64,000 bases of DNA from Bordetella genomosp. 13 (GCF_002119665.1 NZ_CP021111.1:4030001-4094000), one strand, 5' to 3'. Counted from the stretch's first letter, positions 8,399 to 19,354 are shown. A program made the numbers and translations. The notes: generated by a model not told the origin, from the letters alone.

Positions 8399-9184
8399 TT
8401 AAAGTCCGCGCCCGCCGGTCACGTTCAGGCACTCGCCGGTGATGAAGCCCGCCTGGTCCGACAAGAGGAACAACGCCGCATTGGAGATATCCAGGGGCTG
8501 CCCGAGCCTGCGCAGGGGCGTCTCTTTGCGTATGGCTTCATTGAATGCATCGCCCGCTACCGCGGCCATGCTAGTTTCGATCCGGCCCGGCGCGACGCAA
8601 TTGATTCGGATGCCGAACTCGGCGACCTCACCGGCCGCCTGCCGCGTCAGCCCGGCGACGGCTTGTTTGGCGGTCGCGTAGGCAGCGCCGGCGATCCGGG
8701 AGTAGCGCAGGCCAGCCAGCGAGCCGATGTTGACGATGGAGCCGCGGCGTCGGCCTACCATGCCAGGTAGAACCGCCCGCATTGCCATGAAGTACCCGGT
8801 AAGGTTCACCTGAATAACCTGGCACCACTCGTCGACCGGCGTCTCCCAAATCATGCGTTTTCCGCCATCGGGCTTCTTGGGGGAAATGCCGGCGTTGTTC
8901 ACGAGCAGGTCGAACGTGCCGAACTCGTGGGCGGCAGCTTCGATCGCGCCGACCACCGAAGCGCTGCCCATGTCGTGCGCCAGTACCGCCGCTCGCCGGC
9001 CATGCTGCCGGATCTCTGCCGCAGTCGCCTCGGCGGCGTCCGCACTCAGATCCAGTACGCATACATCTGCTCCGTGCCTGGCGAGCGACAGGGCCAGGTC
9101 GCGCCCGATTCCTCCGCCTGCGCCCGTCACGAGGGCGCGGCGGCCGGCGAACGATGGCAAGTTATCGTGTAGCGCGTTATTCAT
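8399..9184 (-). CDS. SDR-family NAD(P)-dependent oxidoreductase
   Basis: A short-chain dehydrogenase of 261 residues: VTGAGGGIGRDLALSLARHG for cofactor binding, LVNNAGISPKK, VNIGSLAG and YATAKQAVAG for catalysis, ending FITGECLNVTGGRGL. The longer frame from 9340 runs into the upstream gene; the ATG at 9184 overlaps the stop of the ThDP enzyme (ATGA), showing translational coupling, with AGAAGG upstream. It shares the unusual NNAGISPK segment with the SDR at 5610, so the two may be related enzymes for successive or stereo-specific steps. Confidence 0.88.
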   Translation of the reverse strand: MNNALHDNLPSFAGRRALVTGAGGGIGRDLALSLARHGADVCVLDLSADAAEATAAEIRQHGRRAAVLAHDMGSASVVGAIEAAAHEFGTFDLLVNNAGISPKKPDGGKRMIWETPVDEWCQVIQVNLTGYFMAMRAVLPGMVGRRRGSIVNIGSLAGLRYSRIAGAAYATAKQAVAGLTRQAAGEVAEFGIRINCVAPGRIETSMAAVAGDAFNEAIRKETPLRRLGQPLDISNAALFLLSDQAGFITGECLNVTGGRGL

Positions 9185-10971
9185 TCGGGAACCTTCTGCA
9201 ATTGCGCTTCGAAAGCGGTGATAGGCGGAAACGCGCGCGGATCGGTCTTGACGTCGATGACAAAAGGCAGATCGCTGACCGCGGCAGCCTCCAACGCCTG
9301 GCGCAACTGCGCCACGTCGCTTACCGCCATGCCGTCGCATCCGCAGGCGCGAGCGATCGCCACATGATCGAAGTCACCGAAGTGGCATACCTGCGTGTGG
9401 GTGCCGAAACGGCTTTCCTCGGCATTGATCTGAAAGCCCAGCACGCCGTTGTTCAGTACCACGATGGTCACTGGCAGCCCGTGGCGCCGGGCCGTCTCCA
9501 ACTCCGCCCAACAATGGGCAAAGCCGCCATCACCTGTCAGGCAGATGACGCGGGACTGCGGTTGGGCAATCTTCGCGCCGATTGCCATGGGCACCCCCCA
9601 GCCCAGCCCCGCAATGCCCCGCGGGGTGATGAAACGCGTGCCGGCTCGAAGACTGCGCACGTACTGCACCAGCCAGATCGACGAATAGCTGGCGTCCGCG
9701 GCCCAGATGATGTCGCCATCGGACTGCGCTATTTCGGTCATGATGCGTTCTGGCCTCAGCGGCGTGGCTTCGCTTTCAGCGTAAGGCGCCAGCTCTTCGC
9801 GATGGGCCTGCCGACTGCGCTCGAACGTTGCAGCCAACTCGTCAAGGCGAGCGCTTGCCACCGCCGCGGCACGCCCTTCCAGCAAATCGGCCAAGGCATC
9901 GAGGGTGGCAGCGGCATCGCCCACCAAGCGCAGGCAAGGATAGTTGCGGCCGACCTCCTGGCTGTCGATGTCGATCTGCGCATAAGTAGCCCCTTCCGGA
10001 AACAGCGACCAGGAAGCCGTGCCGTTCTCGTTCGTGCGCGTCCCCACGAAGATCACCAGGTCCGCGCTCTCCACATAGGACTGCATATGCTTGCCCATGC
10101 TGCGAGTGCCCATGACATTCCCGATCACGCCGAGCGACAGGGGATGCGACTCGTCCACGGCGCCTTTGCCCATGTTGGTGGTCGCCACGGGCAAACCGGC
10201 GATCTGCTGCAAGCGCGCCAATGGCGCGCAGGCGTCGGAAATGTGTATGCCGCCTCCTGCCACGAGCAGCGGGCGCCGGGCCGCCAGTAGCGCGTCGGCG
10301 AGCTTGGCCAACCGCGCTCGAGTGGGCACCATGCGATCCTGCGGAAAGCGTCCCAGCGCGTCGTCGCCCTGCGATGCCAAGGCGTTCGTCGGCAAGCAGC
10401 TTTGGCTCAGCACGTCAGGCGATACCAGCAGCACGACCGGACCGGGCCGCCCCGAGGTCGCAATACGTATCGCGCGCTCGGTGTACTCGGCGGCACGCTC
10501 GGCCACGTCGATGCGCCGCACCCACTTGGCGCAAGCGCCGAATAGCGCCACGTGGTCGATTTCCTGGAAGGCATTCTTGTCGGCATTGGCACGCGGCACC
10601 TCTTGCACGATCGCCAGGATTGGCACCGACGCTTTGCTGGCTTCTGCAAAGCCCGCCACCAGCAGCGCCGCCGCGGGGCCATTCTGTGCGGTGATCACCG
10701 AAATCTGCCGGCTTACCCGCGCAGCGGCATCAGCCATGGCCACGCCGGCATTTTCCGTGCGATAGCCGATCTGACGTATGCCCACCGCCTCGGCTGCCAG
10801 GAAGATGGCGGTGGGACAGCTCTGGCCAAAAATTTCCTGTACGCCCGCCGTCTTGAGCACATCCACCATCGCGTTGGCGACGCGGTATCCGGACAGGTCC
10901 TGACGCACCCAACTGCCTGCAGCCGGGCCAGGTGTTGCGGTGGGTGTGGCAATGGCGCTGTTCGAATTCAT
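9181..10971 (-). CDS. Thiamine-diphosphate-dependent enzyme, acetolactate-synthase-like
   Basis: A 596-residue ThDP enzyme with the three-domain layout of acetolactate synthase and 2-hydroxyacyl lyases. The cofactor-activating glutamate is Glu73 (YRTENAGVAMADAAAR). The C-terminal ThDP/Mg motif is GDGGFAHCWAELETARRHG...NNGVLGF. The frame is open to 11331, but the ATG at 10971 places the start in the gap to the divergent LysR gene; an ATG at 11007 is an alternative and neither has a strong ribosome-binding site. It is first in the operon and coupled to an SDR. This suggests C-C bond making or cleavage giving a hydroxyketone that an SDR then converts. The reaction cannot be named. Confidence 0.8.
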   Translation of the reverse strand: MNSNSAIATPTATPGPAAGSWVRQDLSGYRVANAMVDVLKTAGVQEIFGQSCPTAIFLAAEAVGIRQIGYRTENAGVAMADAAARVSRQISVITAQNGPAAALLVAGFAEASKASVPILAIVQEVPRANADKNAFQEIDHVALFGACAKWVRRIDVAERAAEYTERAIRIATSGRPGPVVLLVSPDVLSQSCLPTNALASQGDDALGRFPQDRMVPTRARLAKLADALLAARRPLLVAGGGIHISDACAPLARLQQIAGLPVATTNMGKGAVDESHPLSLGVIGNVMGTRSMGKHMQSYVESADLVIFVGTRTNENGTASWSLFPEGATYAQIDIDSQEVGRNYPCLRLVGDAAATLDALADLLEGRAAAVASARLDELAATFERSRQAHREELAPYAESEATPLRPERIMTEIAQSDGDIIWAADASYSSIWLVQYVRSLRAGTRFITPRGIAGLGWGVPMAIGAKIAQPQSRVICLTGDGGFAHCWAELETARRHGLPVTIVVLNNGVLGFQINAEESRFGTHTQVCHFGDFDHVAIARACGCDGMAVSDVAQLRQALEAAAVSDLPFVIDVKTDPRAFPPITAFEAQLQKVPE

Positions 10972-11068
10972 ATAAATTGGATGTATAGGTTTGCGTAGGG
11001 AGGCCATGATAAAAACGCAAAATCCCTTGGTCCAATACGAATTTCTGAAGAAGGCATAAAGTTCCCTG
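10972..11068. promoter_or_regulatory. Divergent promoter region, ThDP operon / LysR gene
   Basis: This 97-base gap separates two divergent starts, the usual place for a LysR-regulated promoter. No exact T-N11-A site could be fixed by eye. Confidence 0.4.
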
Positions 11069-11956
11069 ATGGCTACGACACTCAAGCAATTGGAAGCTTT
11101 CGTGGCGATCGCCCGTACGGGAAGCTTCTCCGCGGCCGCGCAGGTCCTCCATGTATCGCAGCCTGCGTTGACGGCCGTCATCAAGAACCTGGAGCAACAA
11201 CTGGAGGTGGTGCTGTTCGAGCGCACGGCGCGGGGCGTCTCCATGACGACGGCCGGGCGTGAACTCATGCCGACGATCGATCGCCTGCTAACGGAGTTGA
11301 AGGAGACGTTGGCCAATGTACTCAGCGGCACCGTGCCTCGCGGCGGCGTCGTTTCATTGGCCTGCGTGCCGTCGGCGGGCGGTGTTTACTTGCCCCCTTT
11401 CATCGCCAGCTTCAATCGGCTGCATCCCACAGTCCGTATCGATCTGCACGATGCCATGCCCGAGAACCGCGAGATCATCAGAATGGTGCGCACAGGAGAA
11501 ATCGAATGTGGCGTCGCCAGCCCCATGCCGGACGCAGCGGAACTGCAATTTCGCCATCTTTATGACGATGAATTGATCGCATTGGTCAACGAGGATCACC
11601 CTTCGGCGGGGGCTGGTCACCTTACCTGGCGACAACTCAGCACGATGACACTGATCGGTATGGCAACCAACAGCTATCTGCGCCTGCTGATCGACCAGAC
11701 CTTTGCCACCATCAGTGTGTCCAGGCGGCCGGTCAACGAGGTCAGCCTTATCACCACGGCGATAGGCATGGCTCGAGCCGGCATGGGCGTGACCGTGCTG
11801 CCATCGCGTGCGGCAGATGCATGCAACCTCGCAGGAATCCGGAGACTATCGCTGGTGGATCCCGTGGTGCGGCGTCCCATCGGGTTTCTTTACCGCTCGG
11901 TGGGCGAACTTACGCCAGCGGCCAAGGCATTCATGAATCACGTCGTCCGGGCGTGA
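11069..11956 (+). CDS. LysR-family transcriptional regulator
   Basis: A regulator of 295 residues. The N-terminal helix-turn-helix is complete (LKQLEAFVAIARTGSFSAAAQVLHVSQPALTAVIKNLEQQLEVVLFERT, with the expected Ser-Gln-Pro-Ala), followed by the LysR substrate domain (GGVVSLACVPSAGGVYLPPF). It is transcribed away from the ThDP-enzyme operon and is very likely its activator, with a pathway intermediate as inducer. The ligand is unknown. Confidence 0.9.
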   Translation: MATTLKQLEAFVAIARTGSFSAAAQVLHVSQPALTAVIKNLEQQLEVVLFERTARGVSMTTAGRELMPTIDRLLTELKETLANVLSGTVPRGGVVSLACVPSAGGVYLPPFIASFNRLHPTVRIDLHDAMPENREIIRMVRTGEIECGVASPMPDAAELQFRHLYDDELIALVNEDHPSAGAGHLTWRQLSTMTLIGMATNSYLRLLIDQTFATISVSRRPVNEVSLITTAIGMARAGMGVTVLPSRAADACNLAGIRRLSLVDPVVRRPIGFLYRSVGELTPAAKAFMNHVVRA

Positions 11957-12029
11957 ATGCTTTTCGCCTGCCCAGGCATGACCCGCGCCATGAACCTCCC
12001 AGTACTCCGCAATGCTATCGCCCGCGGCA

Positions 12030-12178
12030 TTACTTCGGCGTCACGTGCTTCGTCACTTCCGTGGCCGCGCCGTCGCCCAGAGATCGATCAACGGTTTGAG
12101 GTTGGCCAGCTGCACGCCGCCTTGTCCCTGTGCGTGGGGACTTGATTCTCTCGCCTGTGCCGCCGCGTACGGACGAAG
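12030..12178 (-). pseudogene. 3' remnant of a second DUF3313 lipoprotein gene
   Basis: This stretch matches the last roughly 48 codons of the intact gene at 100-786, in the same orientation. By eye it is about 85% identical and carries small deletions and a frame change. The end reads GAATEVTKHVTPK against GAATEVAKYVTPK in the intact gene, and a SSVRGGTGE segment matches ASVRGGTGE in another frame. Similarity stops abruptly near 12178. It marks the right edge of the 11.9-kb block that starts at the intact copy. Confidence 0.8.
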
Positions 12179-12272
12179 GAAGGAGGAGGCTCGAGAGTAT
12201 CGCCGAACGATCTGGCTTTGACGACAGACGCGGGCAAGAACCACTCACTACGCGGCCTCGCATCGCGGGGGC

Positions 12273-12323
12273 AAAAAGCCCGCTGTACCCACCAGGCTCA
12301 CTGGTCAGCACAACGGGCTTTTT
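12273..12323 (-). terminator. Rho-independent terminator after dnaJ
   Basis: The arms AAAAAGCCCG (12273-12282) and CGGGCTTTTT (12314-12323) enclose a second hairpin ACCAG/CTGGT (12291-12305). On the minus strand the stem ends in a T-run, 37 bases beyond the dnaJ stop. It can work in both directions. Confidence 0.85.
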
Positions 12324-12359
12324 CACATATCAGCCGCTTATGCCAGCGGCTGAAAACGA

Positions 12360-13493
12360 TCAGCTAAAAAACTCCTTAACCCGATCCGTCCAACTCTTGC
12401 TCTGCGGCGAGTGCCTGTCCCCGCCGTCATTCAACGAAGTCTCGAACTGCCGCAGAATCGACTTCTGCTCTTCGCTAAGCCGCACCGGCGTCTCCACCAC
12501 CACGTGGCAGTACAGATCCCCCGGATATCCAGCCCGAACCCCCTTGATTCCCTTTCCACGCAACCGGAACGTCTTTCCGGACTGCGTACCTTCGGGAATC
12601 TGGATTTCAGCCTTCCCGCCCAGCGTGGGCACCTGCAGATCCCCACCCAACGCCGCGGTCGTAAACGGTATCGTCAGCTCGCAGTGCAGATCGTCCCCAT
12701 CCCGCTGGAAGATCTTGTGCTGCTTGATGTGGATTTCGACATACAGATCCCCCGGAGGCCCGCCGTTGATGCCAGGCTCGCCGTTGCCGCTGGACCGAAT
12801 CCGCATGCCATCGTCGATGCCCGCGGGAATCTTCACCTGCAGGGTCTTGTTCTTGCGAATCCGCCCCACGCCGTCGCAGGCCGGGCAAGGATCGGTAATC
12901 TCCTTCCCGCTGCCATGGCAGGTCGGGCAGGTCTGCTGCACGCTGAAGAAGCCCTGCTGCATGCGCACGGCGCCCGCGCCGCCGCAGGTGCGGCAGGTCT
13001 TGGGCGAGGTGCCGGGCTTGGCGCCGCTGCCGTGGCAGGTTTCGCAGTGTTCCCAGCTGGGAACGCGGATCTCGGTGTCGAAACCGGCCGCGGCCTGCTC
13101 CAGGGTGATCTCCAGCGAATACTTCAGGTCGGCGCCGCGATACACCTGCGGTCCGCCGCCGCCACGGCGCCCGGCGGCGCCGCCGAAGATTTCGCCGAAG
13201 ATGTCGCCGAAGGCATCGGCGAAGCCGCCGCCCATGCCGCCCGCGCCGCCCATGCCCGCGGCATTGGGATCGACGCCGGCGTGGCCGTAGCGGTCGTAGG
13301 CCGCCCGTTTCTGTTCATCGCCCAGGATTTCGTACGCTTCCTTGGCTTCCTTGAACTTTTCCTCGGCTTCCTTGTTATCCGGATTGCGGTCCGGATGGTA
13401 TTTCATGGCCAGCTTCCGGTAGGCCTTCTTCAGTTCATCGTCCGAGGCGTTCTTGGCCACCCCCAGGACATCGTAGTAGTCGCGTTTTGCCAT
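12360..13493 (-). CDS. dnaJ: Chaperone protein DnaJ
   Basis: Full-length Hsp40 co-chaperone of 377 residues that stimulates DnaK ATPase and presents unfolded protein. Visible parts in order: J domain with the HPD motif (KYHPDRNP, about 33-40), a Gly/Phe-rich linker with [11 protein letters not shown], four CxxCxGxG zinc repeats ([32 protein letters not shown], about 150-210), then the substrate-binding C-terminal domains. It follows dnaK by 106 bases; a GC hairpin in that gap may lower dnaJ expression relative to dnaK. Confidence 0.98.
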   Translation of the reverse strand: MAKRDYYDVLGVAKNASDDELKKAYRKLAMKYHPDRNPDNKEAEEKFKEAKEAYEILGDEQKRAAYDRYGHAGVDPNAAGMGGAGGMGGGFADAFGDIFGEIFGGAAGRRGGGGPQVYRGADLKYSLEITLEQAAAGFDTEIRVPSWEHCETCHGSGAKPGTSPKTCRTCGGAGAVRMQQGFFSVQQTCPTCHGSGKEITDPCPACDGVGRIRKNKTLQVKIPAGIDDGMRIRSSGNGEPGINGGPPGDLYVEIHIKQHKIFQRDGDDLHCELTIPFTTAALGGDLQVPTLGGKAEIQIPEGTQSGKTFRLRGKGIKGVRAGYPGDLYCHVVVETPVRLSEEQKSILRQFETSLNDGGDRHSPQSKSWTDRVKEFFS

Positions 13494-13543
13494 ATTCTTC
13501 AGTGGGTTCCGGAAAGAGCGCTAATCGGGGTACCACTCAAACG

Positions 13544-13583
13544 ACCCCGCCCGGTAGACGGAAATCCGGCTACCGGGCGGGGT
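13544..13583 (-). terminator. Strong GC hairpin between dnaK and dnaJ
   Basis: Thirteen-base arms ACCCCGCCCGGTA and TACCGGGCGGGGT with a 14-base loop lie just after dnaK. On the minus strand only GTCGTTTGAG follows, so it is probably a partial terminator or an mRNA-stabilising/processing hairpin. Confidence 0.5.
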
Positions 13584-13599
13584 TCGCATGTAGCGCTCC

Positions 13600-15522
<1,923 letters not shown>

Positions 15523-15599
15523 GGTAGGTTGCCTTGAATGAAATTCTGGAATCGCGAAGAGTTGGTAAAAACCCGTCGTTGAAAACTCGGTCCCAGCCT

Positions 15600-15627
15600 A
15601 ACTGGGGTCGGCGACAGGGTTTTCAAG
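15600..15627 (-). promoter_or_regulatory. Sigma-32-type promoter of dnaK
   Basis: On the minus strand CTTGAAA, a 13-base spacer and CCCCAGTT match the RpoH consensus CTTGAAA-N13-CCCCATNT very closely. It lies between the thioredoxin-like gene and dnaK, about 80 bases upstream of the dnaK start. Confidence 0.85.
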
Positions 15628-15633
15628 GGCATT

Positions 15634-16029
15634 TCATCCGCCCGCCGCGCCCGTCCCCTGCTGACGCCGCACGGCATCCGTGAACTGGGGCAGGCCGGGC
15701 CAGCCGGTGATGCGCCCCAGCCGCTTGCCGCCGCGGTACAGCACGAAAGTCGGCACGCCGTGCAGGCTGAACCGCAGCCCCAGCGGCTCGTCGGCGTAGA
15801 CGTCCGCCTCGAACCAGGTAAGTCCCAGGGCACGCAACGCGTCTTGATGCAGCAGGGCCGTCTGCTTGAACACATTACAATTGTAACAGTCCTGGCCCCA
15901 CAAGAAGACGCAGCGCAGGTCGTCACCCGGGGCTTGCACCACCTGGGCGTCGAAGTCGGCATTGCTCACGTGGCGCATGCCGAACAATTCGAAGACCTGG
16001 GAGGGATCGAAGGAGGATGCCGTCGCCAT
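15634..16029 (-). CDS. Thioredoxin-family protein within the grpE-dnaK cluster
   Basis: A cytoplasmic thioredoxin-fold protein of 131 residues with no signal peptide. The active-site-like motif is CYNC in LWGQDCYNCNVFKQ (about residues 48-51) in place of the usual CGPC, and the conserved cis-proline segment GVPTFVLYRGGKRLGRITGW is present. It starts 8 bases after grpE and should be co-transcribed with it under heat shock. It may protect or reduce thiols of client proteins during heat/oxidative stress; this is inference from its position. Confidence 0.8.
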   Translation of the reverse strand: MATASSFDPSQVFELFGMRHVSNADFDAQVVQAPGDDLRCVFLWGQDCYNCNVFKQTALLHQDALRALGLTWFEADVYADEPLGLRFSLHGVPTFVLYRGGKRLGRITGWPGLPQFTDAVRRQQGTGAAGG

Positions 16030-16037
16030 GGCGAGCC

Positions 16038-16595
16038 TCAGTTGCCGGCGGCCACCACGACCAGCGCGGGACGCAGGGTGCGGTCGGCGATCGCGTAGCC
16101 CTTCTGCAGCAACTGCACCACCGTATTGGCGGGCTGTTCGGCGGGCACCGACGAGATCGCCTGGTGCAGATGGGGGTCGAACTTGTCGCCCTGGGCCGGC
16201 GCGATGTCCTTCAGCAGGTTGCGCTCGAAGGCGGCGGACAACTGCTTCAGGGTCATTTCGACGCCCTCGCGCAGGGTTTCGACGGTTTGTTCGGGTTGGG
16301 CCAGGGCGGCTTCCAGGCTGTCCTTGACGGGCACCAGGCTTTCGGCGAACGACTCGATGCCGAATTTGCGGGCCTTCGACACGTCTTCCTGGGCGCGGCG
16401 GCGCACGTTCTCGGCCTCGGCCATGGCGCGCAGCACCTGTTCCTGTTGGGCCTTCTGGGCGGCTTGCGCCGCTTCGAGTTCGGCGCGCAAGGCGGCAATC
16501 TCTGCCTGCAGCGCTTCCTGCCCCTCGGGCATGGGCGCGGCAGCGGTTTCGGCGGCGTCGACAGTGGGTTCGACAGGCTCTTGGGGTGCCGTCAT
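16038..16595 (-). CDS. grpE: Nucleotide exchange factor GrpE
   Basis: GrpE of 184 residues, the nucleotide exchange factor of DnaK. An acidic/Ala-rich tail and a long coiled coil (about 25-75, rich in Glu/Ala/Gln) precede the conserved [23 protein letters not shown] and the C-terminal beta domain with [12 protein letters not shown]...[24 protein letters not shown]. The frame is open to 16646, but GGAGGACCCTC precedes the ATG at 16595. A sigma-32-type promoter lies 39-66 bases upstream. Confidence 0.97.
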   Translation of the reverse strand: MTAPQEPVEPTVDAAETAAAPMPEGQEALQAEIAALRAELEAAQAAQKAQQEQVLRAMAEAENVRRRAQEDVSKARKFGIESFAESLVPVKDSLEAALAQPEQTVETLREGVEMTLKQLSAAFERNLLKDIAPAQGDKFDPHLHQAISSVPAEQPANTVVQLLQKGYAIADRTLRPALVVVAAGN

Positions 16596-16633
16596 GAGGG
16601 TCCTCCGGAAGTAAATCGATGGGATCGCCCTGA

Positions 16634-16661
16634 CTATGGGGGTCAATGCCCCTGTTTCAAG
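16634..16661 (-). promoter_or_regulatory. Sigma-32-type promoter of grpE
   Basis: On the minus strand CTTGAAA, a 13-base spacer and CCCCATAG fit the RpoH consensus. The predicted start point is about 30 bases before the grpE ATG, which also supports the 16595 start. Confidence 0.87.
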
Positions 16662-16781
16662 TCCGGTCTTAGAAGAAATTTGGGCGGCGCTGGCTTGCGC
16701 CGGCCGCCGCCCGACTCGCGAGCTTGACTGTCGTTTCGAAAGACGAAGCAGAGCGAGCCTGTCCCGGCCGCCCCCAAAGCG

Positions 16782-17024
16782 CTACTTCTTGCCCGGCTGG
16801 GCAGGCGCGACGGGGTCGCTGGCGGGGAACGTATCTTCCAGCGCCTCGTCCATCTGGCGCTCGCGGGTCTTGCGGATCTTGGCCGCGTCGGCATCGTGAT
16901 CGGCGGGGACGGCGATGGGGTCGCTGGCCGGGAAGGTTTCTTCCAGCGCTTCGTCGAGATCCTGCTCGCGCTGTTCTTCGTGTCGGCCCGGCTTGTCGGT
17001 GCGGGATTTCGGGTCGGTAGTCAT
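16782..17024 (-). CDS. Small acidic protein with a duplicated DEALE-TFPASDP motif
   Basis: An 80-residue, charged, signal-less protein that I do not recognise as a named family. It contains two near-identical units, LDEALEETFPASDPIAV (about 24-40) and MDEALEDTFPASDPVAP (about 57-73), separated by a basic linker with RKTRERQ. AAGGAGG six bases before the ATG is a near-perfect ribosome-binding site, so expression is expected. It lies between hemH and the grpE cluster. The repeated short motif suggests a peptide-recognition or anchoring role; that is speculation. Confidence 0.75.
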   Translation of the reverse strand: MTTDPKSRTDKPGRHEEQREQDLDEALEETFPASDPIAVPADHDADAAKIRKTRERQMDEALEDTFPASDPVAPAQPGKK

Positions 17025-17122
17025 GCGTAGCCTCCTTGGAATTCTGCGAGGGAGCTCGCGAAAACAGGCCGCCGGCGGCGCCCCCATGGCGACGCCTGGA
17101 CGTTCACCCCAGTGTATCCCTG

Positions 17123-18238
17123 TCAGGCAGGTGTTACAGGCCAGCCTTGTAAGTGATTGTCGACGATGTCCGTAAGGGTAGCGGTCCACATCGGACTGTC
17201 GTTGAGCGCCGGAATGTAGCGGAATTGCTTGCCGCCGGCCTGCAGGAAGGCGTGACGGCATTCCTGGTTGATTTCCTCGAGCGTCTCGAGGCAGTCGGCC
17301 ACGAAACCGGGGCATACGACGTCGACCGACGCGACCCCGCGAGACGCCAGTTCCTTCAGGGTGGGCTCGGTATAGGGCTCGAGCCAGCGGGCCGACCCGA
17401 AGCGGCTTTGGAAGCTGACCTCGATCTGCTCGGGGGACAGGCCCAAACGGGCGCGCAGCAACTGGGCGGTCTGCATGCACTCGCGGTAGTACGGGTCGCC
17501 CAGCTCGATGGAATAGCGCGGCAGGCCGTGGAAGCTGAGCAGCAGCAGCTGCGGCCGGCCGTTGGCCTGCCAGTGGGATTCGATGCGCTCGGCCAGCGCG
17601 CCGATATACCCCGGATCGGTGTGGAAGCGCTTGACGAAGCGCAGCGCCGGCTGGTCGCGCAGCCGGGCGGCATGCCGGGTGACGGCATCGACTGCGGTGG
17701 CGGTGGTGCTGGCCGCATACTGCGGATACAGCGGCACGGTGAGGATGTGTTCGCAGCCCCGCTGGCGCAGCGCGGTCATGGCATCGGGAATCGACGGATT
17801 GCCGTAGCGCATGGCCAGTTCGACCTCGACGTCGCGGCCGCGGGCGCGCAGCGCCTGGGCCACGCCCTCGGCCTGCTGGCGGCTGTACACCATCAGCGGC
17901 GAGCCGCCGTCCATCCAGATGCCCTGGTAGCGTGGCACGAGCTTCTTGGGCCTGAGCGTCAGCACCAGGCCGTGCAAGATGGGCATCCACAGGTAGCGCG
18001 GAATCTCGATGACCCGCGGGTCCGACAGGAACTCGGCCAGGTATTTGCGGATATCGCCGCGCGAGGGCGTGTCCGGCGTGCCCAGGTTGACCAGCAGCAC
18101 CCCGACCCGGCCGGGGCCGGTGATGGGCGGGTTCTCGTCGAACAGGTCGCCGTCGAAAGGCGCCTCGGGCAGGAAGCGTTCGGGCCACAGGTACTTGAAC
18201 AAGCGCAGGAACACGCACACCCCCTGTCGGCTTGGCAT
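17123..18238 (-). CDS. hemH: Ferrochelatase
   Basis: Ferrochelatase of 371 residues inserts Fe2+ into protoporphyrin IX in the last step of haem synthesis. Motifs include GVLLVNLGTPD, GSPLMVYSRQQAE, LYPQYAASTT, LLSFHGLPRYSIELGDPY (the catalytic His is in FHG) and the C-terminal CPGFVADCLETLEEI. It has an N-terminal extension of about 40 residues before GVLLVNLG; an internal start is possible but none is clearly better. It lies 30 bases after hrcA on the same strand. Confidence 0.95.
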   Translation of the reverse strand: MPSRQGVCVFLRLFKYLWPERFLPEAPFDGDLFDENPPITGPGRVGVLLVNLGTPDTPSRGDIRKYLAEFLSDPRVIEIPRYLWMPILHGLVLTLRPKKLVPRYQGIWMDGGSPLMVYSRQQAEGVAQALRARGRDVEVELAMRYGNPSIPDAMTALRQRGCEHILTVPLYPQYAASTTATAVDAVTRHAARLRDQPALRFVKRFHTDPGYIGALAERIESHWQANGRPQLLLLSFHGLPRYSIELGDPYYRECMQTAQLLRARLGLSPEQIEVSFQSRFGSARWLEPYTEPTLKELASRGVASVDVVCPGFVADCLETLEEINQECRHAFLQAGGKQFRYIPALNDSPMWTATLTDIVDNHLQGWPVTPA

Positions 18239-18268
18239 GAGCGCAAGCCGGTTGTCTCGTTTGTCGGA

Positions 18269-19276
18269 TTATTGGTGGTTCTGGCTGAGCGCGTTGGACA
18301 GCAGTCGCGCCGTGATGTCGACGATGGGTATGACTCGCTCGTAGGACATGCGCGTGGGCCCGATGACGCCCAGCGTGCCGACCACCTTGCCGTCCACTCC
18401 ATACGGCGCGGTGATGACGGAGACTTCCTCGAACGGCACCAGCTGCGAATCCCCGCCGATGTAGATCTGCACGCCCTGCGCGCGGCTGGACACGTCCAGC
18501 AGCTGCAGCAGGTCGGTTTTTTTCTCGAACAGCGAGAACATCTTGCGCAGCCGGTCCATGTCCGAGGCGATGTCGGTGACATCGAGCAGCTTGCGCTCGC
18601 CCGAGATGACCACGGCGTCACCGTCGTCGGCGGCCTCGGCGCTGGCCTCGACGGCCGCCTGCATCAGCTTGGAGATGTCTTCGCGCAGCTGAGCGAGTTC
18701 GGTGGACAGCGTGCGGCGCACCGCGTCGAACGACTTGCCCGAGAAATGGACGTTGAAGAAGTTGCCGGCCTCGGTGAGTTCGGATTCGTTGTAGTCGCGC
18801 TGGACGGTAAGAATGCGGTTCTGCACGTCGCCGTCGGGCGTGACGATGATGAGCAGCACGCGGCGGTCGGACAGGCGGATGAATTCGATCTGGCGGAACA
18901 CCTGCGAGCGCTTGGGCGTGAGCACCACGCCGGCGAACTGCGTGAGGTTGGACAGCAGCGCGGCCGCGGCATTGACGGCGCGGGCCGGCTCGGCCACGGG
19001 CAGCAGTTCGCCCACGTTGGGCTGGTGCAGCTGATAGGCGCGCACCGCCAGCAGTGAATCGACGAACATGCGGTAGCCGCGCGGCGTGGGCACGCGGCCC
19101 GCCGAGGTGTGCGGGCTGTGAATGAGGCCCTGGTCTTCGAGGTCGGCCATCACATTGCGGATGGTGGCCGGGGACAGGTCGAAAACTTTGGACAATGTGC
19201 GCGAACCGACAGGTTGCCCGTCGGCGATGTAGCGTTCTATCAACGCCTTGAGTAGTGCGCGTGCGCGGTCGTCCAT
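18269..19276 (-). CDS. hrcA: Heat-inducible transcription repressor HrcA
   Basis: HrcA of 335 residues, the repressor that binds CIRCE elements and is tuned by GroEL. It has an N-terminal winged helix ([61 protein letters not shown]) and the long GAF-like/dimerisation part with the C-terminal [26 protein letters not shown] saw no CIRCE repeat in this window, so its targets (probably groESL) lie elsewhere. In related genera nadK adjoins hrcA; here 10 kb intervenes. Confidence 0.96.
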   Translation of the reverse strand: MDDRARALLKALIERYIADGQPVGSRTLSKVFDLSPATIRNVMADLEDQGLIHSPHTSAGRVPTPRGYRMFVDSLLAVRAYQLHQPNVGELLPVAEPARAVNAAAALLSNLTQFAGVVLTPKRSQVFRQIEFIRLSDRRVLLIIVTPDGDVQNRILTVQRDYNESELTEAGNFFNVHFSGKSFDAVRRTLSTELAQLREDISKLMQAAVEASAEAADDGDAVVISGERKLLDVTDIASDMDRLRKMFSLFEKKTDLLQLLDVSSRAQGVQIYIGGDSQLVPFEEVSVITAPYGVDGKVVGTLGVIGPTRMSYERVIPIVDITARLLSNALSQNHQ

Positions 19277-19354
19277 ACCCCTATTTTAGTGAAACTTTTG
19301 GAAGTACGGCGACCGGCCCCCTCCTGTGTTCGTGCCGGGGACGTAATCGACCGG

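Noticed and set aside
17153..19057. 634-residue plus-strand frame opposite hemH and hrcA
   Set aside because: Antisense to two clear genes; no motif or ribosome-binding site.
18269..19354. CIRCE operator for HrcA near its own gene
   Set aside because: No TTAGCACTC-N9-GAGTGCTAA-like repeat could be seen upstream of hrcA, grpE or dnaK.
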